Shown: piece by piece, positions 18,573 to 27,089 of the stretch
How positions within the stretch are numbered: position 1 is the stretch's first letter
Layout of the letters: each line of letters begins with the position of its first letter
NCBI RefSeq assembly: GCF_003666685.1
Contig: NZ_RCIZ01000002.1
Span: 144,501 to 208,500, forward strand
Length of the DNA: 64,000 bases
Reading direction: 5' to 3'
DNA from: Mesorhizobium sp. YM1C-6-2
Lineage (GTDB): Bacteria; Pseudomonadota; Alphaproteobacteria; Rhizobiales; Rhizobiaceae
Notes under the pieces: model-generated
Database searches by the model: none
Told to the model about the DNA's origin: nothing
What the model saw: the letters and a program-made list of their open reading frames with translations, nothing else
Translations under genes and position numbers: made by a program

Positions 18573-20375
18573 TCAGTTGAACTTCGGCGGCTGCGACAGA
18601 TCGTTCGCCGGCGGCGCCGGCTCAGACTTGGGCTCTCCGAAACTCGGCGGCGCGGAGAGGTCGTTGGCCGGCGCGGGATTGGCCGGTGCCGGCGCGGCGC
18701 CGTTGGTGGCGGGTCCACCGAGCGGCGGCAGGCCTAGATTGGGCAGTCCGGGCTGCGCGCCGCCGCCGAGCGGCGGGAGCACGATCTCCACATCGGCCGG
18801 GTTCACCACGGTGCCCTTGTAGTGCATGACCATCTGCGGGAAGGCGATGGTCAAGCCCACCATGAGGACCTGTATGCAGACGAAGGGCACCGCGCCCCAG
18901 TAGATCTGGCCGGTCGTCACCGGCGCGATCTGCTTGCCGGTGATGCGGTCCAGATAAGGCACGCGGGCCGCGACCGAGCGCAGGTAGAACAGCGCGAAGC
19001 CGAAGGGCGGGTGCATGAAGCTCGTCTGCATGTTGATGCCGAGCAGGACGCCGAACCAGATGAGGTCGATGCCCAGCCGGTCGGCCGCCGGCGCGAGCAG
19101 CGGCACGATGATGAAGGCGAGCTCGAAGAAATCCAGGAAGAAGGCGAGCAGGAACACCAGTATGTTGACGGCGATCAGGAAGCCGGTCTCGCCTCCGGGC
19201 AGCGACACCAGGAGATGCTCGACCCACAGGTGGCCGTTGACGCCGTAGAAGGTGAGGGAGAACACCCGGGCGCCGATCAGGATGAACATCACGAAGGCCG
19301 ACAGGCGCGTGGTCGAGGCGAGCGCCTGCTTGATGACGTCGAGCGTCAGGCGGCCCTTGACGGCGGCCATGGCCAGCGCGCCGACCGCACCCATCGCGCC
19401 GCCCTCGGTCGGGGTGGCAACGCCGAGGAAGATGGTGCCCAGCACCAGGAAGATCAGCGCCAGCGGCGGTATGAGGACGATGATGACCTGCTGGGCGAGC
19501 CGCGACATCATGTTGATCTTCAGACCGCGATCGGCGATGGCGACGACATAGATCACGATCACGCCGACCGTCGCACCGAGGATGTCGGCATTCGCCCCGT
19601 GGGTGGGGGTGAGGTAGACGTGCGCCGCGTAGGCGATGGCGGCGGCTGCTGCGAGCGCGATGAGCAGCGACGTCACGCCGTGCCCCAGCGTGCGGGCTTC
19701 TGGCGGCAGCGCCGGCATGGAATCGCGTTTCAGAAAGGAGAGGATGAACACGTAGACCATGTAGAGGCCGGTCAGCACCAGGCCCGGGATGAGCGCGCCC
19801 GCATACATGTCGCCGACCGAGCGGCCGAGCTGGTCGGCGAGCACGATGAGGACGAGCGAAGGCGGAATGATCTGCGCAAGCGTGCCCGAGGCGGCGATGA
19901 CGCCGGTGGCGGCGCGCCGGTCGTAGCCGTAACGCAGCATGATCGGCAGCGAGATCAGGCCCATGGCGATGACCGATGCGGCCACCACGCCGGTGGTCGC
20001 CGCGAGCAGCGCGCCAACGATGACGACGGCGTAGGCGAGGCCGCCGCGGATGGGGCCGAAGAGCTGCCCGATCGTGTCGAGCAAGTCCTCCGCCATGCCG
20101 GAGCGCTCCAGCACGATGCCCATGAAGGTGAAGAAGGGGACGGCCAGCAGCGTCTCGTTGGACATCACGCCCCAGAAGCGCTCCGGAAGGGCGTAGAGCA
20201 GCGGCCAGGAAAGCGTGATGGTGTTGTTGGAAAGCGGTGCGAGCTCGACGGCTATGACGAAGAAGAGCAACCCGTTGGCGGCGAGCGAGAAGGCGACGGG
20301 GTAGCCGAGCAGCATGAAGACGATCAGCGAGAAGAACATGATCGGCGCCATGTTCTGCGCTATGAATTCGATCAC
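18573..20375 (-). CDS. TRAP transporter large permease (FcbT3/DctM type)
   Basis: A 600-residue inner-membrane protein with about 13 helices, the ion-coupled translocation subunit of the TRAP system. DctM features include the glycine-rich GIVLERSGMAEDLLDTIG region and ATPTEGGAMGAVGALAMA. It is longer than usual DctM proteins: a long central loop fits the FcbT3 group, and the last roughly 80 residues are a Pro/Ala/Gly-rich tail with repeated PPLGG and ANDLSxPPxF units. The start is GTG 20375, with GGAGAGG upstream, overlapping the small-subunit stop by four bases (GTGA). The much longer frame to 21053 is not coding. Confidence 0.92.
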   Translation of the reverse strand: MIEFIAQNMAPIMFFSLIVFMLLGYPVAFSLAANGLLFFVIAVELAPLSNNTITLSWPLLYALPERFWGVMSNETLLAVPFFTFMGIVLERSGMAEDLLDTIGQLFGPIRGGLAYAVVIVGALLAATTGVVAASVIAMGLISLPIMLRYGYDRRAATGVIAASGTLAQIIPPSLVLIVLADQLGRSVGDMYAGALIPGLVLTGLYMVYVFILSFLKRDSMPALPPEARTLGHGVTSLLIALAAAAAIAYAAHVYLTPTHGANADILGATVGVIVIYVVAIADRGLKINMMSRLAQQVIIVLIPPLALIFLVLGTIFLGVATPTEGGAMGAVGALAMAAVKGRLTLDVIKQALASTTRLSAFVMFILIGARVFSLTFYGVNGHLWVEHLLVSLPGGETGFLIAVNILVFLLAFFLDFFELAFIIVPLLAPAADRLGIDLIWFGVLLGINMQTSFMHPPFGFALFYLRSVAARVPYLDRITGKQIAPVTTGQIYWGAVPFVCIQVLMVGLTIAFPQMVMHYKGTVVNPADVEIVLPPLGGGAQPGLPNLGLPPLGGPATNGAAPAPANPAPANDLSAPPSFGEPKSEPAPPANDLSQPPKFN

Positions 20376-20956
20376 TGGCGCACCTCTCCGGCAAGCGCCT
20401 TGGCTTCGAGTTCGGCCTGACCGTGGGCCGACACGAACGGATTGGGATCGTCGATGTCGCCGCGTATCACGGCGATCTTCTTGATGATTTCGGAAATGCC
20501 CTGGAAGCCGAGCAGGACGAAGCCGATCAGAAGCACCGACTTCGCCGGCCACAGGATCAGCCCGCCGGCATTGTTCGACATCTCGCCGGAGCGATAGGAG
20601 AGGCCGACATAGGGAACGAAGTAGACGATCATCAGGATGACGAAGGGCATCAGGAAAAAGACGTGCCCGAAAAGGTCGATCCAGTGCTGGACGCGGCGGG
20701 AGAAGGCTCCATAGACGACGTCGACGCGGACGTGCTCGTTTTGGCGCAGCGTATAGGCGGCGGCCAGCATGAAGGCGGCGCCGAACAGGTACCACTGCAG
20801 CTCGAGCCAAGCGTTCGAGGACATGTTGAACGCCTTGCGGATCACCGCATTCCCGGCGCTGACGAGGATGGCCGCCAGGATGAGCCACGAGACCCATCTG
20901 CCGACAACCTCGTTGAATCGGTCGATCGCCCGCGACAGTGCGAGAAGGCCTGACAT
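20372..20956 (-). CDS. TRAP transporter small permease (DctQ type)
   Basis: A 194-residue protein with four membrane helices, the small membrane subunit of the TRAP transporter. The segment WLELQWYLFGAAFMLAAAYTLRQNEHVRVDV is the family signature region (split here: WLELQWYLFGAAFM, then RQNEHVRVDVVYG). GGGAGGAG precedes ATG 20956. Its stop overlaps the large-subunit GTG start, so they are translationally coupled. The partner binding protein is encoded on the opposite strand at 17373. Confidence 0.93.
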   Translation of the reverse strand: MSGLLALSRAIDRFNEVVGRWVSWLILAAILVSAGNAVIRKAFNMSSNAWLELQWYLFGAAFMLAAAYTLRQNEHVRVDVVYGAFSRRVQHWIDLFGHVFFLMPFVILMIVYFVPYVGLSYRSGEMSNNAGGLILWPAKSVLLIGFVLLGFQGISEIIKKIAVIRGDIDDPNPFVSAHGQAELEAKALAGEVRQ

Positions 20957-21112
20957 CCGCTCCTCCCTTTCGCCCGCGCCGGTTTTTTGGGGTCGCGCGC
21001 CGTATCGGTATGACGCCCGGCGCAGGACCCGTCAACAGAAGCGCAAGCATCAAGGAGGCGGTGAAATCAGGGGTGGCGCTACGTTATGCGCCGAAAGTTC
21101 TAGACCGTCCGG

Positions 21113-22021
21113 CTAGGCCGTGGCGCGGTCGTCTTCCCTGCCGGTCCGGGTGAGCACGAGGAGGGCGGCGAGGAAGGCGAACATCCAGGCATCCCGCCAT
21201 TCGATGGGGAAATATCCGGTCCACAGCGACTCCGCGATGCCGAAGCAGGCAGCGCCGGCCGCCGCCCGGGACGGGTCCCGGTAGCTGCCGGCGGCGGTCA
21301 CGAACAGGACCTTCAGCCCGTAGACCATGCCGCTGCCGAAGCTGATATTGCCGTAATAGAGCGCTGCCATCGAGCCGGCGAGTGCCGCCAGCAGCGCTCC
21401 GCCGACGACCGCGGCCTGGAAGACGCGGCGCACGTCGACGCCGCACATCGCCGCCGCCGCGGGATCGTCGCTGACCGCCCGCCAGGACCGTCCGAATTGC
21501 GAACGCGACAGCGCGGAACCGGCCAGCACGATCACGGCGACGGCCAGCACGCAGTCGATGACCTGGATGACGGTGAGCGTCACCGGGAAGCGCCCCGACG
21601 GGAGGAACATCACCGGCGCGGCCAATATAGGGGGCAGCCAGAGATCGCGGGTATCGGCGGCGATGCGGGCGAGTTCCATGAGCACGATCGCAACGCCCAG
21701 CGTCGCCACCACGATGGCGTTCGGGGAACTCAGCGCAAGCGGGATGTACACGCTGCGCGCGAGCAAGCTGGCGGTCAGCGCCGCATAGAGGAAGGCAAGC
21801 AGGATGCCGAGCGCAACGGTCGCCGGAAGCGTTAGCCACAGCACGTTCCAGCCGAAGACGGCGATGATGATCAGCACCTGTCCTGCAAAGGCGAATATGG
21901 GCCCGTAGGCGAGATTGGTGCGCTTCAGCACGCCGTTGGTGAGCACGTAGCCGAAGGCCAGCAGCGCATAGAGCGCGCCCGAATGAAGGCCATTCAGCAG
22001 TTGCTGCAGAAAATAGAGCAT
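21113..22021 (-). CDS. Orphan LivH-type branched-chain amino acid ABC permease
   Basis: A 302-residue permease of the LivH/BPD_transp_2 family with about eight helices. The opening LLNGLHSGALYALLAFGYVLTNGVLKRTN is typical (first part LLNGLHSGALYALLAFGYVL), as is RAVSDDPAAAAMCGVDVRRV, the coupling loop for the ATPase. No ATPase, second permease or binding protein is adjacent, so it is either an orphan borrowing other components, such as the complete set at 32.5-38.5 kb, or a remnant. No frameshift or truncation is evident. Ribosome site weak. Confidence 0.85.
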   Translation of the reverse strand: MLYFLQQLLNGLHSGALYALLAFGYVLTNGVLKRTNLAYGPIFAFAGQVLIIIAVFGWNVLWLTLPATVALGILLAFLYAALTASLLARSVYIPLALSSPNAIVVATLGVAIVLMELARIAADTRDLWLPPILAAPVMFLPSGRFPVTLTVIQVIDCVLAVAVIVLAGSALSRSQFGRSWRAVSDDPAAAAMCGVDVRRVFQAAVVGGALLAALAGSMAALYYGNISFGSGMVYGLKVLFVTAAGSYRDPSRAAAGAACFGIAESLWTGYFPIEWRDAWMFAFLAALLVLTRTGREDDRATA

Positions 22022-22069
22022 CGGCGGCCCGGCCGTCCCGCGGCTGTGTCACAGACGACAGTTCACTGC

Positions 22070-22110
22070 GGAATCTAACTTGTCAAACATATATTGAAGG
22101 TTAGAATTCC
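22070..22110. promoter_or_regulatory. Imperfect inverted repeat upstream of the CGNR regulator
   Basis: GGAATCTAAC (22070-22079) and GTTAGAATTCC (22100-22110) form an inverted pair with one extra base in the right arm, 20 bases apart. The right arm ends just before ATG 22114. It could be an operator for the CGNR protein itself and the divergent permease gene. Confidence 0.45.
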
Positions 22111-22113
22111 TGC

Positions 22114-22725
22114 ATGGCAGTTGCCTGGACGAAACATCGCTTTTCCGGCGGGCTCCTCGTGCTCGACACCACCAATACGGTGGTGCTGCGCGGGGACCCG
22201 GCGCGCATGTTCGACCGTTTCGAGGACACGGCCGAGATCGCGCGCTTCGCTTCCGCCGCCGAAGGCTTTCGCTCCGCCGAACTCGGCGGCCGGAGGCTTT
22301 CGTTCCAGGCTTCCGAGGCGGCGGCCGGGCGGGTCGTCGCATTGCGGGAAGCGGCCGACCGGCTGTTCCGGGCGGCGGCCGCCGAAGGATCTGTCCAGAC
22401 CGGCGAGCTTCCGGAATTGCTGCGCGCCTGCGCGGCCTGCCTCGACGGCAGCGCCGAACGCATCGGCCCGGACGGCTTGCCATCAGGCGATCCGTCCCAG
22501 CCGATCCGCTTCGAGGCGGCGCTGGCGGTTTCGGCTCTTGCGCTGCTGGCGGACCGCGCCTGGGAGAAGGTCCGGATCTGCCCGAACTGCAACTGGCTGT
22601 TCGTGGACCGCAGCCGCAACGCCAGCCGGCTTTGGTGCGACATGTCGGTCTGCGGCAACCGCAGCAAGGCGAAACGGCACTATGAACGCCGCAAGGTGGC
22701 CGAAAAGGAGGCCGTCGATGCCTAA
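22114..22725 (+). CDS. CGNR zinc-finger regulator with ABATE domain
   Basis: A 203-residue protein of the ABATE/CGNR family. The C-terminal zinc finger reads CPNCNWLFVDRSRNASRLWCDM then SVCGNRSKAKRHYERR, giving the four cysteines and the name-giving CGNR (shown in two pieces). The N-terminal half is the stress-related ABATE domain. These proteins are predicted DNA-binding regulators of stress or small-molecule response. It is divergent from the orphan LivH permease and overlaps the following lipoprotein gene by eight bases. Confidence 0.88.
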   Translation: MAVAWTKHRFSGGLLVLDTTNTVVLRGDPARMFDRFEDTAEIARFASAAEGFRSAELGGRRLSFQASEAAAGRVVALREAADRLFRAAAAEGSVQTGELPELLRACAACLDGSAERIGPDGLPSGDPSQPIRFEAALAVSALALLADRAWEKVRICPNCNWLFVDRSRNASRLWCDMSVCGNRSKAKRHYERRKVAEKEAVDA

Positions 22726-23257
22726 GCGATCCTTCCTGCTCCCCGCGTTTGCCCTTCTGGCCGTGCTCGGCGTCTCCGCCTGCCGCGACAGCGGCGGGGA
22801 GGGCGAGTATTTCGCCCTCGACGGCAAGCTCTTCGTCTTCAACTACCGCATCGCCACGGCGACCTATCTCGTCAATCTGGTGCCGATCAAGCCGGTCGAA
22901 GAAGGCCAGACGGCGGTGGCGAGCTTCGAGAATCCGGCCGGCGGCGAGGCGATCGTCGTGCGCAAGAAGATCTGGCCCAATCTGGCCAAGACAACGATCG
23001 AGAGCCCGCCGCTGCGCTGCGTGGTCAAGGACAGGCCCTACAAGGTGACGATCAGGATCGAAGGGCCGGATGGTGCGACCAGGCAGACGATAGAGACCGA
23101 GATGGCCTCCACGCAGGACCAGAGCATATTGCCGGATCTTCCGCTGGTGGTCGGCGACGGCTACATGCCGAACCCCGCCCTTGCCGGGAATCGTGGCGGG
23201 AAGCTTCCGAATCGACGCGAACCGCCTTGCCCTGCGGCTGCACCCGCCGACGGATAA
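22718..23257 (+). CDS. Putative lipoprotein of unknown function
   Basis: A 179-residue protein starting at ATG 22718 with AAGGAGG seven bases upstream inside the CGNR gene. The N-terminus is a lipoprotein signal with lipobox VSAC at about residues 19-22 (LLAVLGVSACRDSGG), so it should be membrane anchored in the periplasm. The mature domain is beta-rich with a repeat of positively charged turns and a Pro-rich end. I do not recognise a family. The eight-base overlap with the CGNR gene suggests coupled translation and a shared role. Confidence 0.75.
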   Translation: MPKRSFLLPAFALLAVLGVSACRDSGGEGEYFALDGKLFVFNYRIATATYLVNLVPIKPVEEGQTAVASFENPAGGEAIVVRKKIWPNLAKTTIESPPLRCVVKDRPYKVTIRIEGPDGATRQTIETEMASTQDQSILPDLPLVVGDGYMPNPALAGNRGGKLPNRREPPCPAAAPADG

Positions 23258-23263
23258 TAGCGA

Positions 23264-23278
23264 TTGTGCGCCGCACAA
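23264..23278. promoter_or_regulatory. Perfect palindrome upstream of the indolepyruvate oxidoreductase gene
   Basis: TTGTGCG (23264-23270) and CGCACAA (23272-23278) around one C. It begins seven bases after the lipoprotein stop and ends 195 bases before ATG 23474. It is shaped like a regulator operator; a short terminator hairpin for the upstream gene is the alternative. Confidence 0.4.
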
Positions 23279-23473
23279 GATAAGTATCATTCGCGATTGA
23301 TGCGGCGCCGGTCACTTTGTTGCGCCGGCTGTTCTCCGCGCAGGCCGAGCATTGCTCTTTTCCGGCCGCTCCGGATTTCGTTTGACCTTGCAGTTCCTGC
23401 GGGGAACATTGCGTCATGCAACCCACGTTGGCCCGCCTGATATCCTAGGCCGACCTCCGCAGAGGATTTGCCG

Positions 23474-26400
23474 ATGACGCTTCATGACGTTGCGCTCGAC
23501 GACAAGTTCGACCTGGGCAAGCAGCGCATATTCCTGTCCGGCGCGCAGGCAGTCATCCGCATGCTCCTGATGCAACGCGAGCGCGACCGCCGGGCCGGCC
23601 TCAACACGGCAGGTTTCGTCTCGGGCTACCGCGGCTCGCCGCTCGGCGGGCTCGATCAGCAGTTCTGGCGCGCCAAGAAGCAGCTCGCCGAATCCGACAT
23701 CGTCTTCCAGCCGGGGCTCAACGAGGAACTCGCCGCCACCGCCTGCTGGGGCTCGCAGCAAGCCGAACTCCTCGGCGAAGGCAAGCATGACGGCGTCTTC
23801 TCGGTCTGGTACGGCAAGGGGCCGGGCGTCGACCGCTCGGGCGACGTCTTCCGCCACGCCAACCTCGCCGGCTCGTCGAAACATGGCGGTGTGCTCGCCC
23901 TGATGGGCGACGACCACACGGCGGAATCCTCCACCAACGCGCATGCGACCGAGTTCCTGTTCGTCGACACGATGATCCCGATCCTCAACCCGGCCGGGGT
24001 GCAGGAACTCGTCGACTACGGTCTCTACGGTTTTGCGCTGTCGCGCTTCGCCGGCACCTGGGCGGCGATCAAATGCGTCAAGGACAATATCGAATCGACG
24101 GCGTCGGTCGACGCCTCGCTCGAACGGCTCGGCATCGTCATTCCGGAATTCGACATGCCGCCGGGTGGACTGAACATCCGCCACGAGATCAACTTCCTCG
24201 GCCAGGAAGCGCGGCTGCACGAGTTCAAGCGTGCGGCGGCGGCTGCCTTCGTGCGCGCCAACGGCCTCAACCGCACCATCTATTCCGGCGGCAGCAAGGC
24301 CAAGATCGGCATCATCACCGTCGGCAAGAGCTATCTCGACGTCCGTCAGGCGCTTGAGGACATCGGCATCGACGAGGCGAAGGCCAACCAGATCGGCGTG
24401 CGGCTGTTCAAGGTTGGCTGCCCCTGGCCGCTGGACATCGAGCATATCAAGGATTTCGCGCGCGGCCTCGAGATGATCGTCGTCGTGGAGGAGAAGCGTT
24501 CGCTGATCGAGGTGCAGGTCCGCGAGGACCTCTACGGCACGAGCATGCAGCCGACCGTCGTCGGCAAGAAGGACGAGAACGGCCACTGGCTGTTCCCGGC
24601 CAAGGGCGCGCTCGATCCGAACGAGATCGCCATCGCGCTCGGCGAGCGCGTGCTCAAGGTGATCGGACCTTCCGAGGAGATCGCGGCGCGGGTCAGCCGG
24701 CTGAAGCAGTACCAGGCCATGCTGGCAGATACCAAGGACATCGGCTCGCGCACGCCCTTCTTCTGCTCGGGCTGCCCGCACAATTCCTCCACCAAGGTGC
24801 CCGAAGGCTCGATTGCCGGCGCCGGCATCGGCTGCCACTTCATGGTGCTCTGGATGGATCGCGACACGGTCGGCTTCACCCAGATGGGCGGCGAGGGCGC
24901 GCAGTGGGTCGGCCAGGCCCCGTTCTCGAAGCGCGAGCATTTGTTCCAGAATCTCGGCGACGGCACCTACAACCATTCCGGCGTGCTGGCGCTGCGCTTC
25001 GCGCTCGCTGCCGGCGTCAACATCACCTACAAGATCCTCTACAACGACGCAGTCGCCATGACCGGCGGCCAGCCGCACGAAGGCGGGCTGACCGTCGACA
25101 TGATCGCGCGCCAGGTTCATGCCGAAGGCGTCGAGCGCATCGCCGTCGTCTCGGACGAGCCGGGCAGGTACGACCGCGCGAAATTCCCGCCGGTCGCCAC
25201 TTTCCATCATCGCGACGACCTCGATCCGGTCCAGCGCGAGCTGCGCGACGTGAAGGGCGTGTCGGTGCTGCTCTACGACCAGACCTGCGCGGCGGAGAAG
25301 CGGCGGAGGAGGAAGCGCGGCGCCTATCCGGATCCGGACAAGCGGGTCATCATCAATGAGCTGGTCTGCGAAGGCTGCGGTGATTGCGGCGTCAAGTCGA
25401 ACTGCGTGTCGATACAGCCCGTGGAAACGGAATTCGGGCGCAAGCGGCGGATCGACCAGTCGAGCTGCAACAAGGATTTCTCCTGCCTCAACGGCTTCTG
25501 CCCGTCATTTGTCACTGTGCATGGCGCCAGGATGCGCAAGGCGGAGGGGATTGCCGGAAGGATCGATCCGCTCGAAGGCGTGCCGGAGCCGCAGGAATTT
25601 CCGCTCGACCGCGACGGCTGGGCCTCCATCATCGACGGCGTCGGCGGCACCGGCGTGGTCACGGTCGGCGCCATCCTCGGCATGGCGGCGCATCTCGAAG
25701 GCAAGGGCTGCGGCATGATCGACATGGCCGGCCTCGCCCAGAAGGGCGGCTCCGTCTTCAGCCATGTCCGCATCGCCAAGACGCCGGAGGACATCCACGC
25801 CATCCGTGTCTCTGCCGGCAAGGCGGACCTCATCCTCGGCTGCGACCTCGTCGTCTCGGGCGCCCGCAAGGTGCTCGCCGCGGTGCGCGAGAACCATACG
25901 CTCTTCGTCGCCAACACGGCCGAGGTCATGCCCGGCGAATTCACCCGCTCGGCCGACTTTTCGCTTCCCGTCGAACGACTCAAGAAGGCTATCCGGCAGG
26001 CCGCCGGCGAGGAGAAGGCGCATTTGTTCGACGCCACGCGCACGGCTTCGGCGCTTTTCGGCAATTCGCTCGGCGCCAACATGTTCATGCTGGGCTTCGC
26101 CCACCAGCTAGGGGGACTGCCGCTGTCCGCCGCAGCCGTCGAGAAGGCGATCGAACTCAACGGCCAGGCCGTCGCCATGAACGTTTCGGCCTTCCGCTGG
26201 GGCCGCCGCGCGGCGCATGAACCGGACCTGGTGCGCGGCCTCGTCGTCAAGGCGACCGGCGTGACCGCCGATCCCGCCGCGCAGACTGTCGACGAGGTCA
26301 TCTCCCGCCGCGCCGAATTCCTGACGGCCTACCAGGATGCCGGTTATGCGCGGCGCTATCTCGACCGCGTCGCCGCCATCCGCGCAGCCGAAACCCTGGC

Positions 26401-26947
26401 AGCGCCGGACTCGACGCTGGTGACCGAGGCGGCCGCCCGGAACCTCTTCAAGCTGATGGCGATCAAGGACGAATACGAGGTTGCGCGGCTTTATACGGAC
26501 GGCTCCTTCGCGAAGCAGATTTCCAAGGAATTTCAATCCTTTGACCGGTTGGAATTCCATCTCGCCCCGCCCATCCTCGGGCGCAGGGGCGCGGACGGGA
26601 AGCCGAGGAAATCGAGCTTCGGACCCTGGATGATGAAGGGTTTCCGGCTGCTGGCGGCGCTGAAGGGCTTGCGCGGCACCGCCTTCGACGTCTTCGGCTA
26701 TTCCGAGGAGCGCCGCTTCGAACGGGAATTGCTTGTCCAATACGAGCAGGATCTCGATCTTATCCGTGGCCTTCTGTCGCCGGACAGGATCGAGGCGGCG
26801 GCGGCCCTTGCCTCGGTTCCGTCGCTGATCCGCGGCTACGGTCACGTGAGGCGGGCGAGCGCCGATGCTGCCTCGGCCGAGCGCGCGCGGCTTCTCAAGC
26901 GGCTGTCCGACGCGTCCGACGCGCCTGTCCTGCGGGCTGCCGAGTGA
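23474..26947 (+). CDS. Indolepyruvate ferredoxin oxidoreductase, fused alpha/beta form
   Basis: A 1157-residue TPP-dependent 2-oxoacid:acceptor oxidoreductase that decarboxylates aryl- or branched-chain pyruvates to acyl-CoA. The N-terminal half is the IorA-like pyrimidine and PP domain region, with TPP binding around GDGTYNHSG and NDAVAMTGGQ. A ferredoxin-like cysteine cluster CEGCGDCGVKSNC lies near residue 631, followed by further cysteines in CNKDFSCLNGFC. From about residue 715 comes the IorB/gamma domain (GVGGTGVVTVGAILGMAAH). This long one-polypeptide form is common in Proteobacteria that degrade aromatic amino acids. ATG 23474 follows AGAGGA; the frame opens six bases earlier at TTG. 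Probably monocistronic. Confidence 0.93.
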   Translation: MTLHDVALDDKFDLGKQRIFLSGAQAVIRMLLMQRERDRRAGLNTAGFVSGYRGSPLGGLDQQFWRAKKQLAESDIVFQPGLNEELAATACWGSQQAELLGEGKHDGVFSVWYGKGPGVDRSGDVFRHANLAGSSKHGGVLALMGDDHTAESSTNAHATEFLFVDTMIPILNPAGVQELVDYGLYGFALSRFAGTWAAIKCVKDNIESTASVDASLERLGIVIPEFDMPPGGLNIRHEINFLGQEARLHEFKRAAAAAFVRANGLNRTIYSGGSKAKIGIITVGKSYLDVRQALEDIGIDEAKANQIGVRLFKVGCPWPLDIEHIKDFARGLEMIVVVEEKRSLIEVQVREDLYGTSMQPTVVGKKDENGHWLFPAKGALDPNEIAIALGERVLKVIGPSEEIAARVSRLKQYQAMLADTKDIGSRTPFFCSGCPHNSSTKVPEGSIAGAGIGCHFMVLWMDRDTVGFTQMGGEGAQWVGQAPFSKREHLFQNLGDGTYNHSGVLALRFALAAGVNITYKILYNDAVAMTGGQPHEGGLTVDMIARQVHAEGVERIAVVSDEPGRYDRAKFPPVATFHHRDDLDPVQRELRDVKGVSVLLYDQTCAAEKRRRRKRGAYPDPDKRVIINELVCEGCGDCGVKSNCVSIQPVETEFGRKRRIDQSSCNKDFSCLNGFCPSFVTVHGARMRKAEGIAGRIDPLEGVPEPQEFPLDRDGWASIIDGVGGTGVVTVGAILGMAAHLEGKGCGMIDMAGLAQKGGSVFSHVRIAKTPEDIHAIRVSAGKADLILGCDLVVSGARKVLAAVRENHTLFVANTAEVMPGEFTRSADFSLPVERLKKAIRQAAGEEKAHLFDATRTASALFGNSLGANMFMLGFAHQLGGLPLSAAAVEKAIELNGQAVAMNVSAFRWGRRAAHEPDLVRGLVVKATGVTADPAAQTVDEVISRRAEFLTAYQDAGYARRYLDRVAAIRAAETLAAPDSTLVTEAAARNLFKLMAIKDEYEVARLYTDGSFAKQISKEFQSFDRLEFHLAPPILGRRGADGKPRKSSFGPWMMKGFRLLAALKGLRGTAFDVFGYSEERRFERELLVQYEQDLDLIRGLLSPDRIEAAAALASVPSLIRGYGHVRRASADAASAERARLLKRLSDASDAPVLRAAE

Positions 26948-27089
26948 CGGATACGGCTTGTTTACCGGAATGCCGGAATCCTTGCTTTGCAAGCATTTGA
27001 GGGCTTTCCAGGCCGTTCGAAAAGCGATGTTCTAAGCCTTTCTTAAGGCGATCCATGCCAAGACTGCGGTTCGCGCGGCTCCGCAGGCA

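Noticed and set aside
18573-21053. An 826-codon frame that would extend the TRAP large permease upstream
   Set aside because: The upstream part overlaps the DctQ gene in another frame and is Arg/Pro-rich; GTG 20375 with a good ribosome site gives the expected start.
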